Origin: Verrucomicrobiia bacterium
GTDB taxonomy: Bacteria > Verrucomicrobiota > Verrucomicrobiia > Opitutales > Cerasicoccaceae
Assembly: GCA_030432235.1 (NCBI GenBank)
Contig: JAUIHT010000001.1
Coordinates: 1,612,001 to 1,676,000, forward strand
Length of the DNA: 64,000 nucleotides
Reading direction: 5' to 3'
The position numbers and the translations under genes are program-made. Shown here one piece after another: positions 38,615 through 48,914 of this stretch. The number at the start of each line of letters is the position of its first letter. The stretch's first letter is position 1. The notes under the pieces are model-generated. The model was not told the origin of the DNA, searched no databases, and worked only from the letters and a program-made list of their open reading frames with translations.

Positions 38615-39586
38615 TTGAAAACTTACCTCGTTACCGGTGTGGCTGGCTTTATTGGCCAGCGTACTGCCCAGTTACTTTTAGAGCGCGGCGATGCCGTCGT
38701 CGGGCTCGATTCTCTCAACGACTACTACGATGTGCGGTTGAAGCAGCACCGGTTGGAGGAGTTGACGGCGCAGCCTGATTTCCGCTTCGTGCAGGGCGAC
38801 ATCGTCGATGCTGCAGTGCTGGAGTCGCTTTTCGGCGAGCATGCATTCGCGGCTGTCTATCATCTGGCGGCACGCGCGGGCGTACGCTATAGCGTGGAGG
38901 AACCCGGCCTGTACATGCAGACCAACGTTACCGGCGCGCTCAATGTCATGGAAGCCATGCGCAAGCATGATGTTAAGAAACTGCTACTGGCCTCGACGTC
39001 CTCGCTGTATGCCGATGAGGCCATGCCCTTCAAGGAAGACAGCGCGTCCAATACGCCGCGTTCTCCCTATGCCGCGTCAAAAAAAGGAGCCGAGGCGCTG
39101 GCCTACACCTACCATTTTCTGCATGGGCTCGATGTCTCGGTGCTGCGTTACTTTACCGTCTATGGTCCGGCGGGGCGGCCGGACATGTCGCCGTTGCGTT
39201 TCATCCGCTGGATTGATGCCGGAACGCCCATCACCTTGTACGGTGACGGTACGCAGGGGCGTGATTTTACCTTTGTTGATGATATCGCCAAGGGGACTTT
39301 GCTGGCCGAAAAACCGCTCGGCTATGAAATCATCAACCTCGGTTGCGGACAGCAACCGGTGCGCATGAATGACTTCATCGCCATCATCGAGGAGCTACTC
39401 GGCAAGCAGGCAGTCATCGATCGTAAGCCCTTCCTCGATGCCGATATGCTGGATACCATGGCGGATATCACCAAGGCCGGTAAGCTGCTCGGCTGGCAGC
39501 CGCAGACCTCCCTGCGTGCCGGCCTCGAGAAAACCGTGGACTGGTATTGCCGGAACCGCGAGTGGTTGCTGCAGTTTGATTTTTAA
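38615..39586 (+). CDS. NAD-dependent sugar-nucleotide epimerase, UDP-glucuronate 4-epimerase type
   Basis: TTG start, 323 residues. Rossmann motif TGVAGFIGQRTAQLLLERG, then LNDYYDVRLKQHRL, VYHLAARAGVRYSVEEPGLY, the catalytic YAASKKGAE (Tyr-x3-Lys), FTVYGPAGRPDMSPLRF and LYGDGTQGRDFTFVDDIAKG. DSLNDYYD and AGVRYS are features of the UDP-GlcA 4-epimerase group (product UDP-galacturonate). The substrate within that group is inferred. Its stop overlaps the next start (TAATG). Confidence 0.85.
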   Translation: MKTYLVTGVAGFIGQRTAQLLLERGDAVVGLDSLNDYYDVRLKQHRLEELTAQPDFRFVQGDIVDAAVLESLFGEHAFAAVYHLAARAGVRYSVEEPGLYMQTNVTGALNVMEAMRKHDVKKLLLASTSSLYADEAMPFKEDSASNTPRSPYAASKKGAEALAYTYHFLHGLDVSVLRYFTVYGPAGRPDMSPLRFIRWIDAGTPITLYGDGTQGRDFTFVDDIAKGTLLAEKPLGYEIINLGCGQQPVRMNDFIAIIEELLGKQAVIDRKPFLDADMLDTMADITKAGKLLGWQPQTSLRAGLEKTVDWYCRNREWLLQFDF

Positions 39587-41124
39587 TGGCAATGAGCTCA
39601 AGACACGGCAGACGCTCAAGTCGTGCTAGCGCGGACACCCGTCCATCGCTTACCACGCAGGAGCGCTGGACGGCGCTGACGGTGGCCTTGGCGGTGTGTG
39701 TGCCACCATGGCTATTGGGCGGCATGCGCTGGTGGCAGCAGTTGATTTTCCTGGGGCTGGCGATTCTTCCTTTTGTCTGCGCTTTGGTGCTTCCCGGTCC
39801 GACGACCACACGCGAGCGCGTCCTGCGGCTGTTGCGTTTTCCGGTGTTTTGGATCAGCCTGTTCTTCCTGGCTTACATTATAATCGGAGCCCTCAACTAC
39901 TCGTGGGACTATGTTTCCTATCCCGATCGAGGTACCTGGAAGATGGTGCGGCTGCCGGCGGAGGATTACATTGCGTGGTTGCCCCAGGGCGTGCGCACTC
40001 CCTTTGACAAAATGAGCCCGTGGCGTGTGGTGATTCTCGTTGGCAGCGGATTGCTCCTGGCCTGCTCGGTATGGGTAGGCATGACGCGTAGGCGGGCCCT
40101 GCATCTGGTGATTGGTATCGTAGCGATGAACGCCTTTCTGGTCGCGCTGCTGGTGATTCTGCAGGAGTTGAGTGATACCAAATTGATTTATTGGCATTAC
40201 ACACCGGTTAACCCCCATTTCGCAGGCCCTTTTCACTACCGTAATCACGGAGTCGCCTACCTGTACCTGGGGCTGGCAGCGGCTTATGGGGCCGTGTTTT
40301 TACATTGGCGTCGGATGCGCGAAGAGGCTTTGACGTCCAGCCCGGCTCCGCTCTTCATGTTTTTCGCATTTGTTATCCTCATGGCCATCTTCATGGCGGG
40401 TTCGCGCGGGGGAATTGTTTTCAGTGCGTTGGTGAGTGGCATGGCTGCTCTGGTTTTTCTCAAGACGGTCATTACCTCCGGCCGTCAGGGCTTTATCGCT
40501 TTGGCGGTGGTTGGCGCGTCACTGGCCCTGGGCTTCTATTTTGCCTGGCCGATGCTGCAGCGTGCCCTGCCGGAGTTGAGCAAGCGCTGGAGCCAGACGG
40601 AGAAGAGCTTTGATACTTTGAAAGAAAATGAGGGTGTGGCGGACCAGCGTATTCTGCTGACTCAAGCGACCATGGAGATGTGGCGGGACCGCCCCTGGTT
40701 GGGCTGGGGGGCTGGCAGCTACCGGTTTATCTTCCCCAAGTATCAGATAAGGTACAACTATCTGTATTACTCGATAAATTCCATACGGTTCTATCTCAAA
40801 AGTCAGGGCAAGCGGCCCCTTCGCCATCAGGGTATTTATTATGCTCATAACGATTGGGCGCAGTCCCTGGCGGAATATGGCATCATTGGTGTTGGGCTGC
40901 TCTGTCTGAGCCTGGGGTATTGGGCCTTTCTGGCCTTGCGTCACCTGTCGGATTTTAGCGGGGAAGTGTTCATGCTCTACTCTGGTGCAGGTGCCCTTTT
41001 CCTGCACAGCCTGTTCGATTTTCCTTTTTGGAATCCGCCGGTGCTGTTTCTATTCGTTGTGCTGTTGGCTATGGCCGGCACTCAAATAACTTTACCTGCA
41101 CAGCGTCGTCAATCCCATGCCTAG
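39586..41124 (+). CDS. O-antigen ligase / polymerase-like membrane protein
   Basis: 512 residues, about 11 hydrophobic segments. The Wzy_C/O-antigen ligase part is [20 protein letters not shown] followed by [20 protein letters not shown]: a large periplasmic loop and the His-Asn-Asp-Trp motif that precedes a membrane helix in WaaL/Wzy proteins. It is an inner-membrane protein that joins undecaprenyl-linked glycan to an acceptor or polymerises it. A second polymerase candidate lies at 51998, so this one may be the ligase. Confidence 0.85.
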   Translation: MAMSSRHGRRSSRASADTRPSLTTQERWTALTVALAVCVPPWLLGGMRWWQQLIFLGLAILPFVCALVLPGPTTTRERVLRLLRFPVFWISLFFLAYIIIGALNYSWDYVSYPDRGTWKMVRLPAEDYIAWLPQGVRTPFDKMSPWRVVILVGSGLLLACSVWVGMTRRRALHLVIGIVAMNAFLVALLVILQELSDTKLIYWHYTPVNPHFAGPFHYRNHGVAYLYLGLAAAYGAVFLHWRRMREEALTSSPAPLFMFFAFVILMAIFMAGSRGGIVFSALVSGMAALVFLKTVITSGRQGFIALAVVGASLALGFYFAWPMLQRALPELSKRWSQTEKSFDTLKENEGVADQRILLTQATMEMWRDRPWLGWGAGSYRFIFPKYQIRYNYLYYSINSIRFYLKSQGKRPLRHQGIYYAHNDWAQSLAEYGIIGVGLLCLSLGYWAFLALRHLSDFSGEVFMLYSGAGALFLHSLFDFPFWNPPVLFLFVVLLAMAGTQITLPAQRRQSHA

Positions 41125-42109
41125 CGCTTTCATCACCGGTATCACCGGCCAGGATGGCTCCTACCTGACGGAGCTCCTGCTGGCAAAAGGTTATACGGTT
41201 CACGGGCTGGTTCGCCGCTCCAGCAGTCTTGACCGGGGCCGTCTGGACAACCTTGAGGATGTCTCCGATGAAGCCCGCGCGCGCCTGCACCTGCACTACG
41301 GCGACCTGGGCGACTCCAATTCCCTTTACCGCCTTCTCGGGGAGCTCAAGCCCGACGAGGTTTATAACCTGGCCTCGCAAAGCCATGTGCGTGTGAGTTT
41401 CGACATGCCGGAGTTTACCACCGACATCAACGCCACCGGAACGGTCCGTCTGCTCGAGGCGATACGATCGGCGGGTCTGGGGAAGACCACTCGCTACTAC
41501 CAGGCCAGCTCGTCGGAGATGTTTGGCAAGGCTGTCGAGACTCCGCAACGGGAGACCACGCGCTTCCATCCGCGTTCCCCCTATGCCTGCGCCAAGGTTT
41601 TTTCGCACTACGCCACGGTCAACTACCGCGAGGCCCACGGAATGTTCTCCTGCTCCGGCATTCTCTTCAACCACGAGAGCCCGCGCCGAGGTGAGAACTT
41701 CGTCACGCGCAAGGTCACCCTGGCCGCCGCCCGCATCAAGGCAGGTCTGCAGGAGTACGTTACCCTCGGCAACCTGGAGGCGCGTCGAGACTGGGGGTAC
41801 GCCAAGGAGTATGCCGAGGTCATGTGGCGCATGCTCCAGCAGGACTCGCCCGAGGACTACGTTATCGCCACCGGGGAGTGCCACTCGGTCGAGGAATGGG
41901 TGGCCGAAGCCTTCGCCGCCGTCGATCTGGACTGGCACGACTACGTGCGCTTCGACCAACGCTTCATGCGCGCCTCCGAAGTCGACGAAGTCGTGGGGGA
42001 CGCCTCCAAGGCCAAGCGTGACTTCGGCTGGGAGCCACAGGTGAAGTTCAGTAAATTGGTCAAGCTGATGGTGGAAGCGGATTTGAAGGCTTGCCTCACC
42101 GGAAAATAG
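41117..42109 (+). CDS. gmd: GDP-mannose 4,6-dehydratase
   Basis: 330 residues; start overlaps the previous gene by 8 bp. [19 protein letters not shown] and [18 protein letters not shown], then [58 protein letters not shown] (Tyr-x3-Lys) and [18 protein letters not shown] are all GMD signatures. It makes GDP-4-keto-6-deoxy-mannose, the precursor of fucose, rhamnose, perosamine or 6-deoxytalose. No GDP-fucose synthase is next to it. Confidence 0.95.
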   Translation: MPSAFITGITGQDGSYLTELLLAKGYTVHGLVRRSSSLDRGRLDNLEDVSDEARARLHLHYGDLGDSNSLYRLLGELKPDEVYNLASQSHVRVSFDMPEFTTDINATGTVRLLEAIRSAGLGKTTRYYQASSSEMFGKAVETPQRETTRFHPRSPYACAKVFSHYATVNYREAHGMFSCSGILFNHESPRRGENFVTRKVTLAAARIKAGLQEYVTLGNLEARRDWGYAKEYAEVMWRMLQQDSPEDYVIATGECHSVEEWVAEAFAAVDLDWHDYVRFDQRFMRASEVDEVVGDASKAKRDFGWEPQVKFSKLVKLMVEADLKACLTGK

Positions 42110-42152
42110 ATTCGCTCGAGATTGAGACGATTACTTCGTGCAAACAAACACT

Positions 42153-42171
42153 CATGCTCAACGTGAGCATG
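42153..42171. repeat. Inverted repeat before the MBOAT gene
   Basis: CATGCTCA-ACG-TGAGCATG, perfect 8-bp arms, 29 bp upstream of the MBOAT start at 42200. No T-run follows, so it looks more like an operator or an RNA hairpin than a terminator. Confidence 0.5.
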
Positions 42172-42199
42172 CCCTGCGAAGACGACACGCTAACACGCC

Positions 42200-43615
42200 A
42201 TGCTGTTTAATAGCCTAGTATTCTGGATATTTTTCCCGACGTTCTTCGTCCTGTACTTTTTGACGAAGGGGCAGGTGCGCATGACCCTGTGCCTGGTGGG
42301 AAGCTATCTGTTTTATGGCTGGTGGGATTGGCGCTTCCTCGGGCTCATTGCTCTGCTGACGGGCATCAATTACTGGTGCGGGCTGAAGATTGCCGAGGTC
42401 GGGGACGAGGTCCATCAGCGCAAGCATTACGTGACCTTCAGCATCGTGAGCAGTTTGGCCATTCTTGGGTTCTTCAAGTATTTCGACTTCTTCATGGATT
42501 CGTTCTACTCCATGACCCAGACGATCGGCATTAACTTCCACCCGCTCGTAATGGGAATCGTACTTCCGGTCGGCATTTCCTTTTATACCTTCCAGACGAT
42601 GAGCTACACCATCGACCTGTATCGCAAGGAAATGCCGGTTGAGCGTTCGTTGTTGAAGTTTTCGGTCTTCGTCAGCTTTTTCCCTCAATTAGTGGCTGGT
42701 CCGATTGTGCGGGCCAAGGATTTTCTGCCCCAGTTGCAGTCCGACCGCACCGTCGATTGGGAAAACCTGCGGCAGGGCATCAACAAGGTTCTCTGGGGCC
42801 TTATCCTGAAGGTCGTTATGGCCGACAACTTGGCGATTACCGTTGATCGTGCCTTTGCCGAGCCGTCAGCCATGAGTGGCCTCTACCTGCTGATTGGAGC
42901 GATTTTTTACGGCTTCCAGATTTACGGCGATTTTGCGGGGTATTCGCTCATTGCCATTGGTCTGGCGCAAATGCTCGGCTACCATTTCAACGCGAATTTC
43001 AATCGGCCGTATCTGGCGACCAGCTTCAGCGACTTCTGGAAGCGATGGCACATATCGCTCTCATCCTGGCTGCGGGACTACCTTTATATTCCGCTTGGAG
43101 GAAACCGTAAAGGCAAGCGGCGCACGCAGATAAACCTGATGCTGACGATGTTGCTGGGCGGCCTGTGGCACGGCTCTTCCTGGAATTTTGTCCTTTGGGG
43201 TGGTCTACACGGCTTTTATTTGATCGCCCAGCGCTGGGTGAGCCCCTTGTGGAATGTCCCCCTGCCTGAACTGCTGAAGAAGCTGTTCTGCTGGTTCTGC
43301 GTGATGGTCGGGGTGTTCCTGGCCTGGATATTTTTTCGGGTTCAAAGCTTTCATGACGCCGCTGTCATCATTGAGAAAATCGCCACCTTGGATCACTTTC
43401 ATCCCAGCACCATTTTCCTCAAGCTGCATTGTCTGAAGGGAGCGCTCATTCTACTCAGTATCTTCGCTATCGAGGTCTTGAGCACGAAGATTGATTTTGA
43501 TGGGATAGCGCGCAAGCGTCCCTCCTTGAACCTGGCCTACGGCGTGGTCAGTCTCCTGGCCCTTTCCTTCCTCGGAATGTACGGCGGCAACGCATTCATC
43601 TACTTCCAGTTCTAA
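42200..43615 (+). CDS. MBOAT-family membrane O-acyltransferase (AlgI-like)
   Basis: 471 residues with about 10 membrane helices. VLPVGISFYTFQTMSYTIDL, FFPQLVAGPIVRAKDFLPQL, NFNRPYLATSFSDFWKRWHI, SLSSWLRDYLYIPLGGNRKG and MLLGGLWHGSSWNFVLWGGL are the AlgI/DltB landmarks; the His in LWHGSSW is catalytic. It moves an acetyl group across the inner membrane onto an exported polysaccharide. It overlaps the SGNH gene by TAATG. Confidence 0.95.
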   Translation: MLFNSLVFWIFFPTFFVLYFLTKGQVRMTLCLVGSYLFYGWWDWRFLGLIALLTGINYWCGLKIAEVGDEVHQRKHYVTFSIVSSLAILGFFKYFDFFMDSFYSMTQTIGINFHPLVMGIVLPVGISFYTFQTMSYTIDLYRKEMPVERSLLKFSVFVSFFPQLVAGPIVRAKDFLPQLQSDRTVDWENLRQGINKVLWGLILKVVMADNLAITVDRAFAEPSAMSGLYLLIGAIFYGFQIYGDFAGYSLIAIGLAQMLGYHFNANFNRPYLATSFSDFWKRWHISLSSWLRDYLYIPLGGNRKGKRRTQINLMLTMLLGGLWHGSSWNFVLWGGLHGFYLIAQRWVSPLWNVPLPELLKKLFCWFCVMVGVFLAWIFFRVQSFHDAAVIIEKIATLDHFHPSTIFLKLHCLKGALILLSIFAIEVLSTKIDFDGIARKRPSLNLAYGVVSLLALSFLGMYGGNAFIYFQF

Positions 43616-44562
43616 TGAGTTTGGCGACACTCAAGAAACTAATCCTGTATTTGCTGGTCCTGGCAGTCTGCTACTTCGCTGCTGATCGGGTCCTCGCTTA
43701 CGGTTTGCAGACGCTTCTGGATCAGGCCAACACCCGCTTTTCTAAACTGTATAGTGGTGGTATGGACGCGGATATCGTCGTCATGGGTAATTCCCGGGCG
43801 GTAAATGCGTTCTTCGCGCCGGAGATCGAAAAGCAATTGGATAAAAGCGTGTTCCACCTCGCCTACAACGGCATGTCGATGACCGTGGCAGAGGTTCTTT
43901 TCCGTGACTACCTGGAGCGGAATGAAAAGCCCGAAATGCTCCTTTTGGAAATCACCAATGTGTACGGCACAGCCAGGCTCTTCAATGACCTGAAGCTGTT
44001 CATGGGGAAGAGTGATCGTTTGCAGGAAAGTATTGCGGACTATAACAAGCCCCTGGCCGTGGCCTGTCAGGTTTCGAACCTCTATCGCTTTAACAGCGAG
44101 ATGTACTTCCGGAGCCTGTACTATATCGATCGGTCGGATCAGTCGTGGATAAACACCGGTCAAGTCGATGCGGAGTACGCCCAGAATTACACGGTGAGCC
44201 AGGAAGACAAGGACACCAAACTGTTTCCCACCGACAACGACAACTGGGAGGCGTTACTTCGCATCGTCGAGCTTTGCCGGGATGAAGGCATATCGCTGCG
44301 CCTGGTGGCCACGCCCTACCTGCCGGCATTTCGGAATGGCATAACCGACTTCGATACCTGGGTGGCCGATTTCCGTGTCGCTCTGCCGGGAGATGTGCGC
44401 TTTTACGATTTATCCGAGTCCTTAACCTCGAATGAGTATTTCGCGGACGTGTTGCATATCAACCGTTCCGGGAGCGTGCTTCTGCTGGAAGAGATGATAG
44501 AGGAGGGGGTCTTCGAGGGCGACGATAATGGGCCTTCGAGCAAGCCAGCGAATGAGAATTAA
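43615..44562 (+). CDS. SGNH-like periplasmic partner of the MBOAT protein
   Basis: 315 residues with an N-terminal membrane anchor (LKKLILYLLVLAVCYFAADR). DADIVVMGNSRAVNAFF places a Ser in the block I position (GNS instead of GDS), and FADVLHINRSGSVLL has the D-x2-H of block V. This is the AlgJ/AlgX/PatB type of SGNH arrangement, which accepts acetyl from the MBOAT partner and places it on the glycan. The overlap with the MBOAT gene supports a functional pair. Confidence 0.75.
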   Translation: MSLATLKKLILYLLVLAVCYFAADRVLAYGLQTLLDQANTRFSKLYSGGMDADIVVMGNSRAVNAFFAPEIEKQLDKSVFHLAYNGMSMTVAEVLFRDYLERNEKPEMLLLEITNVYGTARLFNDLKLFMGKSDRLQESIADYNKPLAVACQVSNLYRFNSEMYFRSLYYIDRSDQSWINTGQVDAEYAQNYTVSQEDKDTKLFPTDNDNWEALLRIVELCRDEGISLRLVATPYLPAFRNGITDFDTWVADFRVALPGDVRFYDLSESLTSNEYFADVLHINRSGSVLLLEEMIEEGVFEGDDNGPSSKPANEN

Positions 44563-44619
44563 GACACACGCTTCCCGCATTTCCATTTTGAGAACGACAA
44601 CTTTAATGCCCTATACATC

Positions 44620-45393
44620 ATGAAAGCCGTACTACTCGCAGGGGGCCTCGGCACCCGACTCTCCGAAGAAACGCATCTCAAGCCCAAGCCGATGGTCGAG
44701 ATCGGCGGCCGCCCAATCCTGTGGCACATCATGAAGATTTATTCCGCCCACGGTGTGAATGAGTTTATCGTCTGTGCCGGTTACCGGGGTTACGTCATCA
44801 AGGAATATTTCGCCAACTACTTTCTGCACATGTCGGATGTGACCTTTGACATGGAGCATAACACGATGGAGGTGCATAAGAAGCGCTCCGAGCCCTGGAA
44901 GGTCACCATTGTCGATACCGGCGAGGAGACCATGACCGGTGGCCGTTTGCGCCGTGTGCGTGATTACATCGGCGACGGCACCTTCTGCTTCACCTACGGC
45001 GACGGTGTCGGTGACGTGGATATCTCCGCGTCTCTGGAATTCCATCGTCAGCATGGCAAGCTGGCCACGCTCACCGCGGTGCAGCCCCCGGGCCGTTACG
45101 GCGCGTTGGACATCGACGGTGACGGCATGGTCGAACAGTTTCAGGAAAAACCCGACGGCGATGGCGCCTGGATCAACGGCGGCTTCTTCGTGCTGGAACC
45201 GAAGGTGATCGACTACATCTCGGGCGACAGCATGCCCTGGGAACGCGAGCCGCTGGAAAAGCTCGCCCAAGCCGAGCAACTGAACGCCTACAAGCACCAT
45301 GGCTTCTGGCGACCCATGGACACGCTGCGAGACAAAATGCAGCTCGAGAGCCTGTGGGACAGCGGTAAGGCGCCCTGGAAAGTCTGGCCATGA
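44620..45393 (+). CDS. rfbF: Glucose-1-phosphate cytidylyltransferase
   Basis: 257 residues. [20 protein letters not shown] with [17 protein letters not shown], the CDP-glucose-specific [34 protein letters not shown] and [31 protein letters not shown] at the end. It makes CDP-glucose from CTP and Glc-1-P, the entry to 3,6-dideoxyhexoses. It overlaps rfbG by 4 bp (ATGA). Confidence 0.97.
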   Translation: MKAVLLAGGLGTRLSEETHLKPKPMVEIGGRPILWHIMKIYSAHGVNEFIVCAGYRGYVIKEYFANYFLHMSDVTFDMEHNTMEVHKKRSEPWKVTIVDTGEETMTGGRLRRVRDYIGDGTFCFTYGDGVGDVDISASLEFHRQHGKLATLTAVQPPGRYGALDIDGDGMVEQFQEKPDGDGAWINGGFFVLEPKVIDYISGDSMPWEREPLEKLAQAEQLNAYKHHGFWRPMDTLRDKMQLESLWDSGKAPWKVWP

Positions 45394-46490
45394 ACCAAAC
45401 GTTCAAATCCTTCTACGCCGGAAAGCGCGTCCTGCTGACCGGTCACACGGGCTTCAAAGGCTCGTGGCTGGCCGAGTGGTTGCTGGACCTCGGGGCCGAG
45501 GTCACGGGGCTGGCCCTAGAGCCGGATACCGATCCGGCGCTCTGCCAGCAGTTGCGTTTGCCGGAGCGTCTGAGTCACCGCATTGGCGATATCCGCGATG
45601 CCGGGCTCGTGCGGGAAGTGGTCGGGGAAACTCAGCCGGACGTCATCCTGCACCTGGCAGCCCAGCCGCTCGTGCGCCTGTCCTACCAGACGCCATTGGA
45701 GACCTACGCCACCAACGTCATGGGCACCGCTCACGTCCTGGATGCGGCCCGGCAGTTGAAGCAGCCCTGCGCCCTGCTCTGCGTCACCACGGACAAGTGC
45801 TACGAAAACCGCGAGTGGGTGCACAGCTACCGCGAAGAGGATCCCATGGGTGGCTACGATCCGTACAGCTCATCCAAGGGCTGCGCGGAGTTGCTTATCA
45901 ACAGCTACCGCCGCTCGTTCTTCTCGCATGACGATTCGCCCGTGGGCGTGGCTTCGGCCCGCGCCGGCAATGTCCTCGGCGGCGGGGACTGGGCTCTGGA
46001 TCGCATCATTCCGGATTGCATGCGCGCGCTGAGCCAAGGCCAGGCCATACCCGTGCGCAACAAGCACGCCACCCGGCCCTGGCAGCATGTCCTGGAGCCC
46101 CTTGGCGGCTACCTGTTGCTGGCCATGCGCCTGCATGAGGCCGTCCTCGGTCGGCTCGACGGCAGCCTGACCGAGCGTCAGGCCACGGCTTTCGGCGCTT
46201 ACAACTTTGGCCCCTCCCTGGAGGCCAACCGCCCGGTAGGCCAACTGGTCGAGGAAGTACTCAAGCATTGGCCGGGCGAGTGGCTGGACCAGTCCGACCA
46301 CACCGCGCCGCACGAAGCCAGCCTGCTCAATCTAGCCACGGACAAGGCTTTTCATTTTCTCGACTGGCAGCCTCGCTGGGACTTTGCCCTCACCATTGCC
46401 CACACCGTCCAGTGGTATCGCGCCGTGCTCGAAGACGGCGCCGACCCGGTCGAACTCACCCAAAAGCACATTGCCGATTATGTCTCCTGA
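45390..46490 (+). CDS. rfbG: CDP-glucose 4,6-dehydratase
   Basis: 366 residues. [20 protein letters not shown] (NAD-binding), [67 protein letters not shown] (Tyr-x3-Lys) and [20 protein letters not shown] are characteristic of RfbG. The product is CDP-4-keto-6-deoxyglucose. The start overlaps rfbF and the end overlaps rfbH by 11 bp. Confidence 0.97.
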   Translation: MNQTFKSFYAGKRVLLTGHTGFKGSWLAEWLLDLGAEVTGLALEPDTDPALCQQLRLPERLSHRIGDIRDAGLVREVVGETQPDVILHLAAQPLVRLSYQTPLETYATNVMGTAHVLDAARQLKQPCALLCVTTDKCYENREWVHSYREEDPMGGYDPYSSSKGCAELLINSYRRSFFSHDDSPVGVASARAGNVLGGGDWALDRIIPDCMRALSQGQAIPVRNKHATRPWQHVLEPLGGYLLLAMRLHEAVLGRLDGSLTERQATAFGAYNFGPSLEANRPVGQLVEEVLKHWPGEWLDQSDHTAPHEASLLNLATDKAFHFLDWQPRWDFALTIAHTVQWYRAVLEDGADPVELTQKHIADYVS

Positions 46491-47988
46491 AGCCCTCAAG
46501 GCACAAATCCTGGAACTCACCCGCGAATACTCCAGGCTCACCCATGCAGCCCAGCGACCCGGCGCCGACGCCGCACGCCCGGCCTTCCGGCCCGGACAGG
46601 ACGTCGTCCCCTACGCCGGACGTGTCTTCAACGAGGACGAGGTGGAAGCCGCCGTGTCGTCCACGCTCGACTTCTGGTTGACCCTCGGCAACGAAGGCCA
46701 CGCCATGCAGGAAGAGCTGGCGGAATTGCTCGGTGTGAAAAAGACCCTGCTGGTCAACTCCGGCTCGTCGGCCAACCTGATCGCGGTATCCACCCTGACC
46801 ACTCACAAGCTGCCGGCTGAAAAGCGTTTGCTGCCTGGTGACGAGGTCATTACCTGCGCGGCGGGCTTTCCCACCACGGTGGCGCCCATTCTGCAGAATG
46901 GCGCCGTGCCGGTCTTCATCGACAACGATCCGGTCACCGGTAACGCCTGCGCCGATCAGCTTGAGGGTGCTTACAATCCAGGCAAGACGAAGGCGGTTAT
47001 GTTTGCCCACACCCTGGGCAATCCCTTCGAGCTGCGCACGGTTCTGGCTTTCTGCCACAAACACGGCTTGTGGCTCATCGAGGACAACTGCGACGCCCTC
47101 GGCTGCACCTACAGCCTGCCTCTGGAGGAGGCCCGCGAGCTGGGCCTGACGCACTTGATCAAGATTGCCGAAAAGGGCGACCATCCCTGGATTCGCATCG
47201 AGGACGGCGTGCTGACCGCGCCTACCGGTTCCTTTGGCGATATCTCCACTCAGTCCTTTTACCCGCCGCATCACCTGACCATGGGCGAGGGTGGGGCGGT
47301 TAACATTATCCGTCGTCCCCCGCTGGGCACGTACGCGGAAAGTTTCCGTGACTGGGGCCGGGACTGCTGGTGCCCCAGCGGCAAGGATAACACGTGCAAC
47401 AAGCGCTTCGGCTGGCAGCTCGGCGAGCTGCCCGAGGGCTACGACCACAAGTACATCTACAGCCACCTCGGCTATAATTTGAAACCGCTCGACCCGCAGG
47501 CCGCCATCGGCCGCATGCAGATCCGCAAGCTGCCGGACTTCGTCGAGGCGCGTAAGCGCAACTGGAATGTTCTGCGAGCCGGTCTGGCCGGGCTGGAAAA
47601 CTGCTTTGAGTTTGCCCTGCCCACCCACGCCACCGGCTGGAGCGCGGACGGCTTTACCTGGGATGATTCTGGCTGCCGCACTGACTGCTCCTGGTTCGGC
47701 TTCATGCTGCTGGTCAAGCCTGACGCTCCCTTTGCCAAGGCCGACTTTGCCCGTTATTTGGACGAAAAGAAAATCGGCAACCGCATGCTCTTCGGCGGCA
47801 ACCTCGCGCGTCAGCCGGCCTTCGTCCAACTGCGCAAGGAGCGTCCTGAAGCCCTGCGCATCGTCGGAGACCTGCCGGGGGCGGACCGCATCATGAACGA
47901 GGCTATTTTCATCGGCACTTATCCGGGGCTGAGCGATGCGCAACTGGACTACATGATCGAGTCCATTCAGGCTTTTTGCGCCCGGTAA
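46480..47988 (+). CDS. rfbH: CDP-6-deoxy-D-xylo-4-hexulose 3-dehydrase (E1)
   Basis: The ATG at 46480, inside the end of rfbG, gives 502 residues; a longer frame from 46384 would add an unrelated leader. AT fold-I enzyme: FDDEVEAAVSSTLDFWLT-like N-terminus, KKTLLVNSGSSANLIAVSTL, LIEDNCDALGCTYSLP and SFYPPHHLTMGEGGAVNI, in which the usual PLP lysine is replaced by His, the mark of this radical-type dehydrase. The [2Fe-2S] cysteines are in DWGRDCWCPSGKDNTCNKRF. It removes the 3-OH, giving the 3,6-dideoxy intermediate; the E3 reductase partner is not visible. Confidence 0.96.
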   Translation: MSPEALKAQILELTREYSRLTHAAQRPGADAARPAFRPGQDVVPYAGRVFNEDEVEAAVSSTLDFWLTLGNEGHAMQEELAELLGVKKTLLVNSGSSANLIAVSTLTTHKLPAEKRLLPGDEVITCAAGFPTTVAPILQNGAVPVFIDNDPVTGNACADQLEGAYNPGKTKAVMFAHTLGNPFELRTVLAFCHKHGLWLIEDNCDALGCTYSLPLEEARELGLTHLIKIAEKGDHPWIRIEDGVLTAPTGSFGDISTQSFYPPHHLTMGEGGAVNIIRRPPLGTYAESFRDWGRDCWCPSGKDNTCNKRFGWQLGELPEGYDHKYIYSHLGYNLKPLDPQAAIGRMQIRKLPDFVEARKRNWNVLRAGLAGLENCFEFALPTHATGWSADGFTWDDSGCRTDCSWFGFMLLVKPDAPFAKADFARYLDEKKIGNRMLFGGNLARQPAFVQLRKERPEALRIVGDLPGADRIMNEAIFIGTYPGLSDAQLDYMIESIQAFCAR

Positions 47989-48009
47989 GCGTCGGGCGCG
48001 TTTGATTGC

Positions 48010-48843
48010 ATGCGTTTATTCCTGACAGGCGGCACCGGTTTTATCGGATCCTATCTGCTGCAGGCGGCTCTTAAGGCCGGGCACGAGGTGCGGGCCTTCA
48101 GGCGTGAAAGCAGTCAGGCCCGGATAACCCTAAGCCGTGAGCCGGAATGGGTCACCGGGACTTCATTTGACGATGTGCCAGCGAAAGCTTTGGCCGGTTG
48201 TGATGTGCTTATCCACTGTGCGGCCTACGGTGTCAGCCCGCAGCCCTGCGAGTGGGAGACCGCTATGCAGGCGAATGTCGCGGAGCCCATGAGCCTCATG
48301 CTTAAAGCCGTGGAGCAAAACGTGAGCCGTTTGGTCGTCTGTGGTTCCTGCACGGAATTCGGCAGTGCGGCCTCGCGCTACGATTCCATTCCGGCCGATG
48401 CGCCGATGGAGCCGATTGGCGCCTATGCGTCCTCCAAGGCGGCTTTTACGACCGCCTTTTCCGGCCTGGTGCGCGAAAAGGAATTGCACGGGTTGGTTGC
48501 GCGCGTCTTTCACGTCTTTGGAGAGGGGCAGGACGCGCGGAATTTCTGGCCCTCGCTCAAGCGCGCCGCACTGGCCGGTGAGGATTTTGACATGAGCAGC
48601 GGCGAGCAGGTCCGGGATTTTACGTCTGTGGAAGTGGTGGCCAAAATGATACTTGAGGCCGCCCTGAACTGCCCGCTGGAGCCCGGTCAACCCCAATACG
48701 TGAACCTCAGCGGTGGGCAGCCCCAAAGACTGGCGCAGTTTGCCGAACATTGGTGGGAACAATGGCAGGCGACGGGCACACTACGGGTGGGCGCATTGCC
48801 ACAGCGGGCCAACGAGGTCATGCGCTACGTCCCACAGGTCTAG
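48010..48843 (+). CDS. CDP-4-keto-3,6-dideoxyhexose reductase (paratose/abequose synthase type)
   Basis: 277-residue extended SDR. TGGTGFIGSYLLQAALKAGH, IHCAAYGVSPQPCEWETAMQ, SRLVVCGSCTEFGSAASRYD, YASSKAAFTTAFS (Tyr-x3-Lys) and VFHVFGEGQDARNFWPSL. It follows rfbFGH directly and is of the size of RfbJ/RfbS. Because a CDP-paratose 2-epimerase is encoded at 61916, reduction to CDP-paratose (RfbS type) is more likely than to abequose, but stereochemistry cannot be read from the sequence. Confidence 0.8.
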   Translation: MRLFLTGGTGFIGSYLLQAALKAGHEVRAFRRESSQARITLSREPEWVTGTSFDDVPAKALAGCDVLIHCAAYGVSPQPCEWETAMQANVAEPMSLMLKAVEQNVSRLVVCGSCTEFGSAASRYDSIPADAPMEPIGAYASSKAAFTTAFSGLVREKELHGLVARVFHVFGEGQDARNFWPSLKRAALAGEDFDMSSGEQVRDFTSVEVVAKMILEAALNCPLEPGQPQYVNLSGGQPQRLAQFAEHWWEQWQATGTLRVGALPQRANEVMRYVPQV

Positions 48844-48914
48844 ATGGGGCGCCAGTCGCCGGTTGACTGCTTAAAGGCAACGTATCGATTCGCTATTTTA
48901 AACACCACGGTTAG

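Noticed and set aside
46456-47943. Long minus-strand ORF (495 codons) opposite rfbH
   Set aside because: It is the complement of a strongly coding rfbH frame in GC-rich DNA, without a start context or family motif.
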